Below are positions 50,428 through 57,895 of a stretch of 64,000 nucleotides of DNA, one piece after another. This DNA is from Candidatus Chloroploca mongolica. GTDB taxonomy: Bacteria; Chloroflexota; Chloroflexia; Chloroflexales; Chloroflexaceae. The translations under genes were made by a program, and so were the position numbers. How positions within the stretch are numbered: the first letter of the stretch is position 1; the number at the start of each line of letters is the position of its first letter. Where the stretch lies: assembly GCF_004762035.2 (NCBI RefSeq), contig NZ_SIJK02000011.1, forward strand, positions 20,148 through 84,147. The letters are read 5' to 3'. A model generated the notes under the pieces. It ran no database searches, was not told the origin of the DNA, and saw only the letters and a program-made list of their open reading frames with translations.

Positions 50428-51441
50428 ATGAGTGCAGTTATTATCGGGATCATGATGGGCTTCATCGGATGGTTCGTGGTGCGGTATATCATGTTGAGTT
50501 TCTATACCGTGAACCAGAATGAGCGTGCGGTCAAGACGATTTTTGGGCGTGCGGAACGTCTACCGGCGAGTCAGGCAGCAGAAGATCCATTCACGGAGTT
50601 TTTGCGGCCCGAGGAGCGTGAGCGCTATCGTTATCCGCAGGTGCGGGTGATTATGCCGGGGGGGCCGTACTTCAAATGGCCCTGGGAGCGTATTCACAAG
50701 GTGTCGATTGCGACCCAGACGATCAATATGGCTCTGGATCTTGAAGATCCCAAGGCCAATGGCGGTGGGACGTTTCTGGAAGCAGTGACGAAAGATCAGC
50801 TGAATGTCGGTTTGAAGGGCCAGATTCGGTATCGTGTCTCCGAGCGCCATCTGTATCCATATTTGTTTGGGGTCAAGAATCCGGTGGTGCATGTGATGGG
50901 CTATTTCATCTCGATCCTGCGTGAGCGCATTGCGAACTTCGAGGCACCTACGCCACTCGGTGTGTTACCGCCGATTACAACGGAACTCAGTGCATCTGCT
51001 GTTGACTCGAGCATTGTTAGCGGGGTGTCGATCAACGATTTGCGCAAGAATCTACGTGATCTGAACGAACATATGGATCGTGAGTGTCTCTCGTCGGCGG
51101 TGCGGTATGGCATTGTGCTTGATGCTTCACTTATCACCGAGATTGATGCGCCACGCGAGGTTGAGTCGGCGATGGCGGCAATCAATACCGCCCACAACCA
51201 GGTCTCTTCGGATATCAGCCTGGCCCAGGCGGGGGCTGACCAGACCATTGTGCAATCGAAGCGGGCGGTGGAAATCGAAACCCTCAAGGCCCAGGCTGAA
51301 GTCGAGCCGCTCAAAGCACTGGCCGATCAACTTCATCAACTTGATATCAGTGGCCCCGGCGCGTTGGATGCGTATCTCCGCAATGTGCGCCTGAACCTCT
51401 TCCGCAAAGCTGAGCGTGTCATTATGGAGGTGGAGCGATGA
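50428..51441 (+). CDS. SPFH/band-7 domain protein (first of a tandem pair)
   Basis: 337 residues. One N-terminal membrane helix (about 3-24), then an SPFH domain (VRVIMPGGPYFKWPWERIHKVSI in part, TKDQLNVGLKGQIRYRV) and a C-terminal Ala/Glu/Gln-rich coiled-coil region (VEIETLKAQAEVEPLKALAD in part). SPFH proteins form membrane-microdomain assemblies (stomatin, flotillin, HflK/C). The arrangement with a second, different SPFH gene overlapping by four bases resembles hflK-hflC. AAGAGGAG precedes the ATG. Confidence 0.85.
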   Translation: MSAVIIGIMMGFIGWFVVRYIMLSFYTVNQNERAVKTIFGRAERLPASQAAEDPFTEFLRPEERERYRYPQVRVIMPGGPYFKWPWERIHKVSIATQTINMALDLEDPKANGGGTFLEAVTKDQLNVGLKGQIRYRVSERHLYPYLFGVKNPVVHVMGYFISILRERIANFEAPTPLGVLPPITTELSASAVDSSIVSGVSINDLRKNLRDLNEHMDRECLSSAVRYGIVLDASLITEIDAPREVESAMAAINTAHNQVSSDISLAQAGADQTIVQSKRAVEIETLKAQAEVEPLKALADQLHQLDISGPGALDAYLRNVRLNLFRKAERVIMEVER

Positions 51442-52343
51442 TCTGGCTATCTCTCTCGGTGGCGGGGGTGACGTTTCTCCTCCTCTTTATCCTGGTGCCG
51501 CTCTTCCTCGGTTTTGTGCGGCTCTTTGGCATCTACACGGTTGTGCGCGAAGGGACGTGCCATGTCTACACGCTCTTTGGCAAAGTTGTCGGCGTGATCC
51601 GCGAGCCAGGCCTGCATATCCTATTGCTAGAAATGGGTCCCCAGGCGTTGATTATCAACTTCTTTGGGCGTTGCGATGTGCTCGATATGCGCCTTGATCA
51701 GCGGTATCTGCGCAGTCAGCCGGTCAACTCGGAAGAGGGCGCCCCAATGGGGATCGGGGTCTGGTACGAGATGGGGATCAGCGACCCGATTTCCTATCTC
51801 TTCAAGAACGCCGACCCGCAGGGTTCGCTGGCAGCGAATGTGAGCAACACGGTGGTGCGGACGTTGAGCAATATGCCCCTGGCCGATATGCTTGAGAACC
51901 GCCACCCGATGAGCCAGGTAGTGCGCAGCGAGGTCACACCCAAATCACAAGAATGGGGCTACCAGCTTGGTTCGGTCTATATCCGTAAAGTCCACTTTCG
52001 CGATGTGGGTATGATCCGCCAGATCGAGGCAAAAGTGGTGAATCGGTTGCGCCAGGTGACCTCGGCGATCAGCCAGGATGGCGTGAATCAGGTAAGCATT
52101 ATCTCCAGCACAGCCGAGCGACGGGCGGCGATTGAGTTTGCGCGTGCGCAGGCGATTCGCCCGCAGATCCTCGGGCAGGCGCTACGGGAAATCAGCGCCG
52201 ACCCGCAAATCGCCAATACACTCTTTACGATCCTGGAACTGCAAAATGTCACCGAGAGCGGGGCAGAGATTACGCTGATTCCGCCCAAGAGCCATCTGTT
52301 GCGTGAATTGCTGGTGACAGAGCCGCCGCCCGGGAAGGGCTAA
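51438..52343 (+). CDS. SPFH/band-7 domain protein (second of the pair)
   Basis: 301 residues. N-terminal helix (LSLSVAGVTFLLLFILVPLF in part), SPFH domain (EPGLHILLLEMGPQALIINFFG in part, LDMRLDQRYL), then EFARAQAIRPQILGQALREI. It is shorter than its partner and lacks the long C-terminal coiled coil. Sequence differs clearly from the first, so this is an old pair rather than a fresh duplication. ATGA overlap implies equal synthesis and probably a hetero-oligomeric ring. Whether they hold a protease like HflKC-FtsH is inference. Confidence 0.83.
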   Translation: MIWLSLSVAGVTFLLLFILVPLFLGFVRLFGIYTVVREGTCHVYTLFGKVVGVIREPGLHILLLEMGPQALIINFFGRCDVLDMRLDQRYLRSQPVNSEEGAPMGIGVWYEMGISDPISYLFKNADPQGSLAANVSNTVVRTLSNMPLADMLENRHPMSQVVRSEVTPKSQEWGYQLGSVYIRKVHFRDVGMIRQIEAKVVNRLRQVTSAISQDGVNQVSIISSTAERRAAIEFARAQAIRPQILGQALREISADPQIANTLFTILELQNVTESGAEITLIPPKSHLLRELLVTEPPPGKG

Positions 52344-52355
52344 GGTGAAAATGCT

Positions 52356-52402
52356 GGTGCAGGCGCACGAGGCTAGCAAAGCTAGTCTCGTGCGCCTGCA
52401 CC
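52356..52402. terminator. 22-bp hairpin between convergent SPFH and mgsA genes
   Basis: Arms 52356-52377 and 52381-52402 with one wobble and an AAA loop; no U-run outside the stem. Confidence 0.7.
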
Positions 52403-52419
52403 ACCATGGTTCTTGGGGT

Positions 52420-52836
52420 CTAGCTCTGGGCTAGTTCGAGGAGGCTTAAGGGTTTGCCCATCACCGGCAGCAGATCGCCGACGGTGATGAGGCAATCGGC
52501 GGTTGCGACGTTGGTTGCCAGCGGCACGTTATGCACGTTGCAGAGCCGCATGAGCATCTGAATATCGGGATCGTGTGGATGTTTGTCGAGCGGATCGACG
52601 AGAAAGATGACCGCATCAACTTCGCCGGTGACGACGAGCGCCCCAATTTGCGCATCGCCGCCATACGGTCCGCTCGCCATACAGCGGACTGGTAGGCCCA
52701 CCTTTTCGCTGAGCAGCTTGCCAGTGCTGGCGGTGGCGACTAGGCTATAGGTTTTCAAGCGTTCGCGGTTGTAGGTTGCAAAGGCAACCATATCGGCCTT
52801 TTTGCCATCGTGGGCAATTAACGCAATAGTTGGCAT
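52420..52836 (-). CDS. mgsA: Methylglyoxal synthase
   Basis: 138 residues. Converts dihydroxyacetone phosphate to methylglyoxal and phosphate, a bypass that frees phosphate when glycolytic sugar phosphates build up. Family landmarks: ALIAHDGKK at the start, ATASTGKLL, SGPYGGDAQIGA with the catalytic Asp, and DPLDKHPHDPDI. Start 52836 follows a perfect GGAGG; the longer open frame to 52944 runs through the leader terminator and is not translated. Its leader has a terminator hairpin 25 bases before the ATG. Confidence 0.94.
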   Translation of the reverse strand: MPTIALIAHDGKKADMVAFATYNRERLKTYSLVATASTGKLLSEKVGLPVRCMASGPYGGDAQIGALVVTGEVDAVIFLVDPLDKHPHDPDIQMLMRLCNVHNVPLATNVATADCLITVGDLLPVMGKPLSLLELAQS

Positions 52837-52850
52837 AATGGATCCTCCAG

Positions 52851-52890
52851 ATAAAAAAGAAGAGGAGCGCCCAGATCTGGGCGCTCCTCT
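52851..52890 (-). terminator. Terminator-type hairpin in the mgsA leader (candidate attenuator)
   Basis: Perfect 30-base palindrome at 52861-52890 (arm AGAGGAGCGCCCAGA) followed on the minus strand by TCTTTTTTAT, a classic intrinsic terminator. It lies between the predicted mgsA promoter and its Shine-Dalgarno. Confidence 0.75.
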
Positions 52891-52959
52891 TTGAGTTTTG
52901 CCAAACAATTGGCTCACATTGTCTGCTTGCCTTGCCATCAACACCGTGACGGCTTAGCG

Positions 52960-52988
52960 AGCATAACATGGGCGCTGGGCCTCGTCAA
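52960..52988 (-). promoter_or_regulatory. Promoter of mgsA
   Basis: TTGACG (52988-52983), 17-base spacer, TATGCT (52965-52960). Leader of about 117 bases containing the terminator hairpin. Confidence 0.65.
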
Positions 52989-53003
52989 TGACAGAAGTGT
53001 GAT

Positions 53004-53038
53004 AAACAGGTTGCCTGGGTCGGCCACGCAACCTGTTT
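53004..53038 (-). terminator. Hairpin after the YccF gene
   Basis: 11-bp perfect stem AAACAGGTTGC / GCAACCTGTTT with a 13-base loop, 22 bases beyond the stop at 53060; weak U-tract. Confidence 0.55.
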
Positions 53039-53059
53039 GCGTGTGGACGGAGGGCTGGC

Positions 53060-53479
53060 TTAGCTGCGCGCCAGGGTGATCACCGCAGGCACGCGGTCGA
53101 ACATCAAGAACCCGATGGGCATACCGATAATGACCGTACAGAGCGCCCATGCCGCCGCAAGCCAGAGGGCACTGAACCACCAGCCAACGAGCAAGAACCA
53201 GATCGCCCGGATCAAGAAGGGGCGCTGCTTGACATCGGTATGGTAGATTGAGCCATTTTCAGCCACAACCAGACTGCTGCGTTGCGGGCGCAAGGTCGTT
53301 ACCTGCGGCAGCCGGTTGAGCATCCAGAGACCAAGCGGCAAACCAATAATTGTAACACTCAAAACCCATGCGATTGAGGCCCAGATGGCACTAAACCAAA
53401 GACCAAAGAAAAAGAAATAGAGTATCCGTAGCACGAGGTGAACCCCGCGCTCGGTTTGATAGACCGTTTGCGCTGCCAT
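53060..53479 (-). CDS. YccF-domain membrane protein (two tandem domains)
   Basis: 139 residues with two YccF repeats. Each has hydrophobic helices followed by a loop ending in a conserved Pro: IIGLPLGLWMLNRLPQVTTL (first) and IIGMPIGFLMFDRVPAVITL (second). About four membrane helices. Function unknown; YccF proteins are inner-membrane proteins of unclear role. Start 53479 is preferred to the TTG at 53485, with AAAGG upstream. Confidence 0.82.
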   Translation of the reverse strand: MAAQTVYQTERGVHLVLRILYFFFFGLWFSAIWASIAWVLSVTIIGLPLGLWMLNRLPQVTTLRPQRSSLVVAENGSIYHTDVKQRPFLIRAIWFLLVGWWFSALWLAAAWALCTVIIGMPIGFLMFDRVPAVITLARS

Positions 53480-53553
53480 TGTCAAGATCCTTTCAGCATC
53501 TGTGTTTTCGCTCCACGGTGTGTATGACGATGGATGGTGGGCAAAGGTTGCAT

Positions 53554-53594
53554 GTTCCGATAAGATGCCAGCGAAGCTGGCATCTTATCGGAAC
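53554..53594. terminator. 19-bp perfect hairpin in a divergent gap
   Basis: GTTCCGATAAGATGCCAGC / GCTGGCATCTTATCGGAAC with a GAA triloop, between the YccF gene (minus) and mccB (plus). Because the genes diverge, ordinary termination is not its obvious role. The remaining part of 53480-53721 shows only the mccB promoter. Confidence 0.6.
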
Positions 53595-53659
53595 CATATA
53601 TTGGGAGCCTACTGCGGGTCCTATGCCGGCAGGCACAAGTTGGCTGAAGGCGAAAAGTC

Positions 53660-53668
53660 TGCTACAGT
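53660..53668 (+). promoter_or_regulatory. Extended -10 promoter of mccB
   Basis: TGcTACAGT, 53 bases before the ATG at 53722. The same nonamer is found at 59344-59352. Confidence 0.55.
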
Positions 53669-53721
53669 AAGGCAGGCTTGCTTCTGGGATGTATCAATGA
53701 TGAAAGACCCCCTACACGCTT

Positions 53722-55329
53722 ATGTCACTCATTCATAGTCATGTGCATACGCACAGTGCCGAGTTTCGCGAGAATGCCGAGTATCATCGTGGCCTGGCAG
53801 AGGAATTGCAGGCGCGACTGGCAGAGGCGGCGCAGGGCGGCAGCGATGAGGCGCGCCGTAAACACACCGAACGCGGCAAATTGCTGGCTCGTGAGCGCGT
53901 CGATCTTTTGCTTGACCCTGGTACTGCATGGCTCGAGATTGGCCCACTGGCCGCCTATGAGGTGTATCCCGATGCTGTCCCGGGTGCCGGGGTGGTGGCG
54001 GGGATCGGGCGTGTCGCTGGGCGCGAGGTGATGATTGTGGCGAATGATGCGACGGTTAAGGGGGGGACATATTACCCGTTAACGGTCAAGAAGCATCTGC
54101 GCGCACAGGAAATCGCGCTTGAAAATCATTTGCCGTGCATCTATCTGGTGGATAGCGGCGGGGCTTTTTTGCCGATGCAGGCGGATGTTTTCCCTGACCG
54201 TGACCATTTTGGGCGGATTTTTTATAATCAGGCGCAGCTTTCGGCGCGGGGCATTGCGCAGATCGCCTGTGTGATGGGATCGTGTACGGCGGGTGGGGCG
54301 TATGTGCCGGCGATGAGCGATGAGGTGGTGATCGTCAAAAATACGGGGACGATCTTTCTTGGGGGGCCGCCGCTGGTCAAGGCGGCGACGGGCGAAACAG
54401 TCACTGCCGAAGAACTGGGTGGGGCCGATGTGCATACCCGTCTTTCGGGGGTTGCGGATCATTTTGCCGCCGACGACCGCGAGGCGCTGGGCATTGTGCG
54501 CGATATCGTGGCGCACCTTGGCGTACGACGCAGCCCGCCGTGGGATCTGCGCAGCCCTGAGCCACCACGCTACGATCCCGAAGAACTCTATGGCATTCTG
54601 CCCCGCGATAGCCGTAAGAGCTACGATATCCGCGAGGTTATTGCGCGCCTAGTTGATGGCAGTCGCTTGCACGAATTCAAGACCCGTTATGGGACAACCC
54701 TGGTCTGTGGGTTTGCGCATATTGAGGGCATTCCGGTCGGGATTCTCGCCAATAACGGGATTCTCTTTAGCGAAAGCTCGTTGAAAGGGGCGCATTTCAT
54801 CGAATTGTGTGCCTCACGCAACATCCCGCTCCTCTTTCTCCAGAACATCACCGGCTTTATGGTGGGACGGCAATATGAGAATGGTGGCATTGCTAAAGAT
54901 GGTGCCAAGCTCGTTACTGCGGTAAGCTGTGCAAATGTTCCTAAATTCACCGTGGTTGTTGGGGGTTCATTTGGCGCGGGCAACTACGGCATGTGTGGGC
55001 GGGCCTACCAACCGCGGCAACTTTGGATGTGGCCGAACGCGCGCATCAGCGTGATGGGTGGGCAGCAGGCGGCGATGGTGCTGTTGACCGTGCGGCGTGA
55101 AGCGCTGCAGGCGCGAGGTCAGGATCTGACCCCGGAAGAGCAGGAGGCGTTTATGGCACCGATCCTGGCGCGCTACGACCATGAAGGCAGCCCCTACTAT
55201 GCCACCGCACGGCTCTGGGACGACGGCATCCTGGTGCCACCCGACACCCGCAAGGTTCTGGCGCTGGGCCTCGCGGCGGCGGCAAACGCCCCGGTGGAGC
55301 CGACGAAGTTTGGGGTGTTTCGGATGTAG
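53722..55329 (+). CDS. mccB: Methylcrotonyl-CoA carboxylase-type carboxyltransferase (beta subunit)
   Basis: 535 residues. Biotin-dependent carboxyltransferase related to pccB at 1.6-3.1 kb but of the MCC/geranyl-CoA branch. Features: [17 protein letters not shown] (MCC-typical), [16 protein letters not shown] for the oxyanion hole, [19 protein letters not shown] and [11 protein letters not shown]. It acts in leucine/isovalerate breakdown together with a biotin-carrying alpha subunit not seen here. The N-terminus has a His-rich stretch (HSHVHTHS) that could bind metal by chance. The gene stands alone, which is unusual as liu-type genes are normally clustered. Confidence 0.92.
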   Translation: MSLIHSHVHTHSAEFRENAEYHRGLAEELQARLAEAAQGGSDEARRKHTERGKLLARERVDLLLDPGTAWLEIGPLAAYEVYPDAVPGAGVVAGIGRVAGREVMIVANDATVKGGTYYPLTVKKHLRAQEIALENHLPCIYLVDSGGAFLPMQADVFPDRDHFGRIFYNQAQLSARGIAQIACVMGSCTAGGAYVPAMSDEVVIVKNTGTIFLGGPPLVKAATGETVTAEELGGADVHTRLSGVADHFAADDREALGIVRDIVAHLGVRRSPPWDLRSPEPPRYDPEELYGILPRDSRKSYDIREVIARLVDGSRLHEFKTRYGTTLVCGFAHIEGIPVGILANNGILFSESSLKGAHFIELCASRNIPLLFLQNITGFMVGRQYENGGIAKDGAKLVTAVSCANVPKFTVVVGGSFGAGNYGMCGRAYQPRQLWMWPNARISVMGGQQAAMVLLTVRREALQARGQDLTPEEQEAFMAPILARYDHEGSPYYATARLWDDGILVPPDTRKVLALGLAAAANAPVEPTKFGVFRM

Positions 55330-55401
55330 GGCGTGCGGACGAAGCAGCATCAGGCGTATACTGCAGGGCTGGCGCGAAGTCCCAGTAGGGTTAGAATAGT
55401 G

Positions 55402-55468
55402 TCCGCAGATTACGCAGATTACGCAGATGCGGACGCTCTAAATCTGCGTAATCTGCGTAATCTGCGGA
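55402..55468. repeat. Inverted repeat of GATTACGCA units
   Basis: 27-bp perfect arms (55402-55428 and 55442-55468), each built from tandem CGCAGATTA units, with a 13-base loop. This simple-sequence motif is often dispersed in genomes of various bacteria. The rest of the 55330-55534 gap shows no gene. Confidence 0.75.
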
Positions 55469-55534
55469 TGATCAGGAGGACTTTGCATTAGCCCTAGCGT
55501 ATGCTGCCTCTCCCAGAGAACAACAAGATCCTTG

Positions 55535-55543
55535 TGGTATACT
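55535..55543 (+). promoter_or_regulatory. Extended -10 promoter of the cNMP-binding gene
   Basis: TGgTATACT, 42 bases before the ATG at 55585. Confidence 0.65.
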
Positions 55544-55584
55544 GAATCGCCACAATGCAGCAATGTGGCGAGGAGGTACGGGAC

Positions 55585-56085
55585 ATGAGTACAGGTCAGA
55601 GTGTGCTTGATCACCTCCGGAGGATCGAGATTTTTCAAGGACTCACTGATGTTGAGTTGCTTCATGTTGCTGCTGTGTGCAAAGTGCGTCGGTTGGCTGA
55701 TGGTGCCGATGTTTTTCGCGAGGGTGATGCTGGCGATGAGATGATGATCATCCTCGCAGGTTGCGTCAGGGTGGCGCTGACGACGCGCCAGCCAGATGGG
55801 ACTGTGACACCCAATACGATCAACATGCTCTATACGGGGCAGAGCTTTGGTGAGATGGTGTTGCTTGGTGGTGCGACTCGTTCGGCTACGGTGACCTGTG
55901 TTGAGGCAACGACCCTGCTGGTGCTGACCGAGCATGATTTTGCCCAGATCTGCGAGCGCAATCCACGCATTGGCTATCTCGTGATGCGCAATATTGCGGC
56001 TGATCTGGCCTACAAGCTCCGTTCGTCCAATCTGCTGCTGCGCGGCAATATCCGCTGGCAACACGGTGAGCTTGGCAAACATTGA
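55585..56085 (+). CDS. Stand-alone cyclic-nucleotide-binding (CRP-like) domain protein
   Basis: 166 residues. Covers the cNMP-binding beta barrel (DGADVFREGDAGDEMMIILAG in part: FREGDAGDEM; LYTGQSFGEMVLLGGATRSATV in part: GQSFGEMVLLGG, the phosphate-binding cassette with RSATV) and a following helix (AQICERNPRIGYLVMRNIAADL in part). It stops 30 residues later without the winged helix of CRP/FNR factors. So it is a ligand sensor without DNA-binding, perhaps acting on the OmpR-type regulator encoded seven bases downstream. AGGAGG precedes the ATG. Confidence 0.83.
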   Translation: MSTGQSVLDHLRRIEIFQGLTDVELLHVAAVCKVRRLADGADVFREGDAGDEMMIILAGCVRVALTTRQPDGTVTPNTINMLYTGQSFGEMVLLGGATRSATVTCVEATTLLVLTEHDFAQICERNPRIGYLVMRNIAADLAYKLRSSNLLLRGNIRWQHGELGKH

Positions 56086-56092
56086 TTCTTTT

Positions 56093-56803
56093 ATGCGTAT
56101 GCAACAGATCATGCTGGTGGAAGATGAAGCCGCGATTGTCACCGCGATCCGTGAGCGCCTCGAGGCCGAGGGTTTCGCGGTGACGACGGCGGCTTCCGGT
56201 GAAGCGGCGTTGCATTTGCTCGACACGGTGACGCCCGAGCTTTTTGTGATTGATCTGGGCTTGCCCGGTATGGATGGGTTCGAGTTGTTGCGCCAGTTGC
56301 GTACCCGCCTGATTGATGCGTCCGTGATTATTCTGACGGCGCGTGGCGACGAGATCGACCGGGTCGTTGGCCTTGAACTTGGGGCTGATGACTATATGGT
56401 CAAGCCCTTTTCGTTGCGTGAACTGGTCGCCCGTGTGCGCGTGCTCTTTCGGCGGATGGCAGCGGTGGCAGCGCTGCGCGCCCAGGTCGCCGAGCAACCC
56501 GCTGCACCCGCCGCACGCACTGATCTCAGCCTCGATCCAGTGCGACGGAGCGTTGCGCTGCACGACCAGCACCTTGTCTTGCGCCCCCGCGAATTTGCGC
56601 TGTTTGAACTGCTCTTCCGGCATCCCGGCCAGGTCTTTACCCGCGAGGCCCTCTTGCGCCAGGTCTGGGGGCAGGGGGCTTTTTTTGATACGCGCACCGT
56701 TGATGTGCATATCCGGCGCCTCCGTAGCCGCCTTGCCACGCTTGACCCTGACCTCGCCGAACGCCTGCAGACCGAATGGGGGGTGGGGTATCGTTTTGTT
56801 TAG
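56093..56803 (+). CDS. OmpR/PhoB-family response regulator
   Basis: 236 residues. Receiver with EDE near residue 10, phospho-acceptor Asp in VIDLGLPGMDG (about residue 54) and Lys in MVKPFS. The C-terminal winged helix is of OmpR type (LRPREFALFELLFRHPGQVF in part, TVDVHIRRLRSRL, GVGYRFV). It is a DNA-binding transcription factor. No histidine kinase is adjacent; instead it pairs with the cNMP-binding protein. Start could be 56093 or 56099; no strong Shine-Dalgarno, suggesting translation coupled to the upstream gene. Confidence 0.9.
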   Translation: MRMQQIMLVEDEAAIVTAIRERLEAEGFAVTTAASGEAALHLLDTVTPELFVIDLGLPGMDGFELLRQLRTRLIDASVIILTARGDEIDRVVGLELGADDYMVKPFSLRELVARVRVLFRRMAAVAALRAQVAEQPAAPAARTDLSLDPVRRSVALHDQHLVLRPREFALFELLFRHPGQVFTREALLRQVWGQGAFFDTRTVDVHIRRLRSRLATLDPDLAERLQTEWGVGYRFV

Positions 56804-56863
56804 GGCTGGCGCCCTAAAAACCCAGGGTTGTGCTGGCATCGTTCGCCAGCATACCCCTTTTAC

Positions 56864-56884
56864 GTGGGGGCCGCAGGCCCCCAC
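56864..56884. terminator. Hairpin between convergent regulator and R2lox genes
   Basis: 9-bp perfect stem GTGGGGGCC / GGCCCCCAC with a GCA triloop; its right end touches the R2lox stop codon. A second weaker stem (TGCTGGC / GCCAGCA) lies at 56830-56850. Confidence 0.6.
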
Positions 56885-57784
56885 TTACCCATCGTCGTCG
56901 GCGATGTAGCGTTCGGCGATCTGTTCGATGTCGGCGAGGCTTTTGCCACAGGCTGCTTCGACGCGATCAAGGCGTTTTTGGAATTGGCCCAGCGCGTAGG
57001 TGCTGAAGGTTTCCAGCTCTAGGCCAAACGGCATCGTTTCGTAGCTCGAAAAGATTTCGTCAATGACGCCCATGGCATACATCACCAGGTCGTTCATCCG
57101 CGTTTCGATGTAGGGCCAGATGTCGTTGTTGGCCGCAATCAGCCGTGAGAGCAGGTAGACGCCATAGGCGATGTGGCGCGATTCGTCCTGCTTCAACAGA
57201 TAGATGCCCTGGCGCGTACCCGGCATCAGGTCGTTGGCTTCGAGCATGGTGAAGTAGGCGTGGTACCCTGTCTCGGCCAGCACGCCTTCGACAATCATGT
57301 TGTAGGTCAGTGAGGCGTCGGCCTGCGCAAAGGGCGAGGGATCGTCAATCAAGCGTCCCATCGCCGTAGGCAAGGCTTCGTAGACCAGGGCGCGGTAACT
57401 CGGTGAGTGATAGCGGCTCAGATCGTGGTCACTCTGCGCGACCTCGTCGAGGAAACGGGCAAAGAAGTCGGTATGTTTGGCCTCTTCAAACAGAAACGTG
57501 GTCAAAAAGAGCTCTTCTTCGACGCGGCCTTCGCGGGCGATGATCTGGATCAGCGGCAAGAGGTCGAGGGTCACCGCCTCTTCGCCCGCCTGGAAGAGCG
57601 CCGTCAGACGCAGCAAGAGATCCTGCTCGGGGGCGCTCAGCCTTTGCCAATCAGCGGCATCGCGGGTCAGATCAAGCGTACTCGGGTTCCAGATGCCCAG
57701 CCGTTTCGCCTTTTCAAAGAGGCGCATCGGTGGGCTGTCGCGGCGCAGGCCGCGGGTGGTAGTGACAAAGTTTTGATGGTTCAT
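56885..57784 (-). CDS. R2-like ligand-binding oxidase (R2lox)
   Basis: 299 residues of the ribonucleotide-reductase-R2-like ferritin fold. Metal ligands of the R2lox group are in order: Glu in AGEEAVTLDLLP (about 67), ExxH in FEEAKHTDFF (about 98-103), Glu in IVEGVLAETGYHAYF (about 165), and ExxH in QDESRHIAYG (about 198-201). The Val of EAV and the Tyr of TGYHAYF fit the unusual Val-Tyr cross-link of this family, which uses a Mn/Fe cofactor and a bound fatty acid. It is an oxidase, not a nucleotide reductase. Start 57784 has AAAGGATC upstream. Physiological substrate unknown. Confidence 0.88.
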   Translation of the reverse strand: MNHQNFVTTTRGLRRDSPPMRLFEKAKRLGIWNPSTLDLTRDAADWQRLSAPEQDLLLRLTALFQAGEEAVTLDLLPLIQIIAREGRVEEELFLTTFLFEEAKHTDFFARFLDEVAQSDHDLSRYHSPSYRALVYEALPTAMGRLIDDPSPFAQADASLTYNMIVEGVLAETGYHAYFTMLEANDLMPGTRQGIYLLKQDESRHIAYGVYLLSRLIAANNDIWPYIETRMNDLVMYAMGVIDEIFSSYETMPFGLELETFSTYALGQFQKRLDRVEAACGKSLADIEQIAERYIADDDG

Positions 57785-57796
57785 TAGGATCCTTTC

Positions 57797-57857
57797 GTAA
57801 AAGCGGTTGTATGCTTGCTCGCGGCTACGCCGCGAGCAAGCATACAACCGCTTTTAC
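57797..57857 (-). terminator. 29-bp perfect hairpin between the L,D-transpeptidase and R2lox genes
   Basis: Arms 57797-57825 and 57829-57857 with a TAC loop (GTA on the minus strand), the longest perfect stem in the window. It ends 13 bases before the R2lox ATG, so it is placed to insulate R2lox from upstream transcription; if so, R2lox would lack an obvious promoter of its own. Confidence 0.65.
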
Positions 57858-57862
57858 AAATG

Positions 57863-57883
57863 ACGGCAAGCGAAGCTTGCCGT
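57863..57883 (-). terminator. Second hairpin after the L,D-transpeptidase gene
   Basis: 9-bp perfect stem around a GAA triloop (CGGCAAGC-GAA-GCTTGCCG), 13 bases past the stop. Confidence 0.6.
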
Positions 57884-57895
57884 ATGCGCGCTTCC

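Noticed and set aside
52836..52944. N-terminally extended mgsA (start at 52944)
   Set aside because: The extension would translate the terminator hairpin and U-run, has no family match, and a perfect GGAGG supports the 52836 start.
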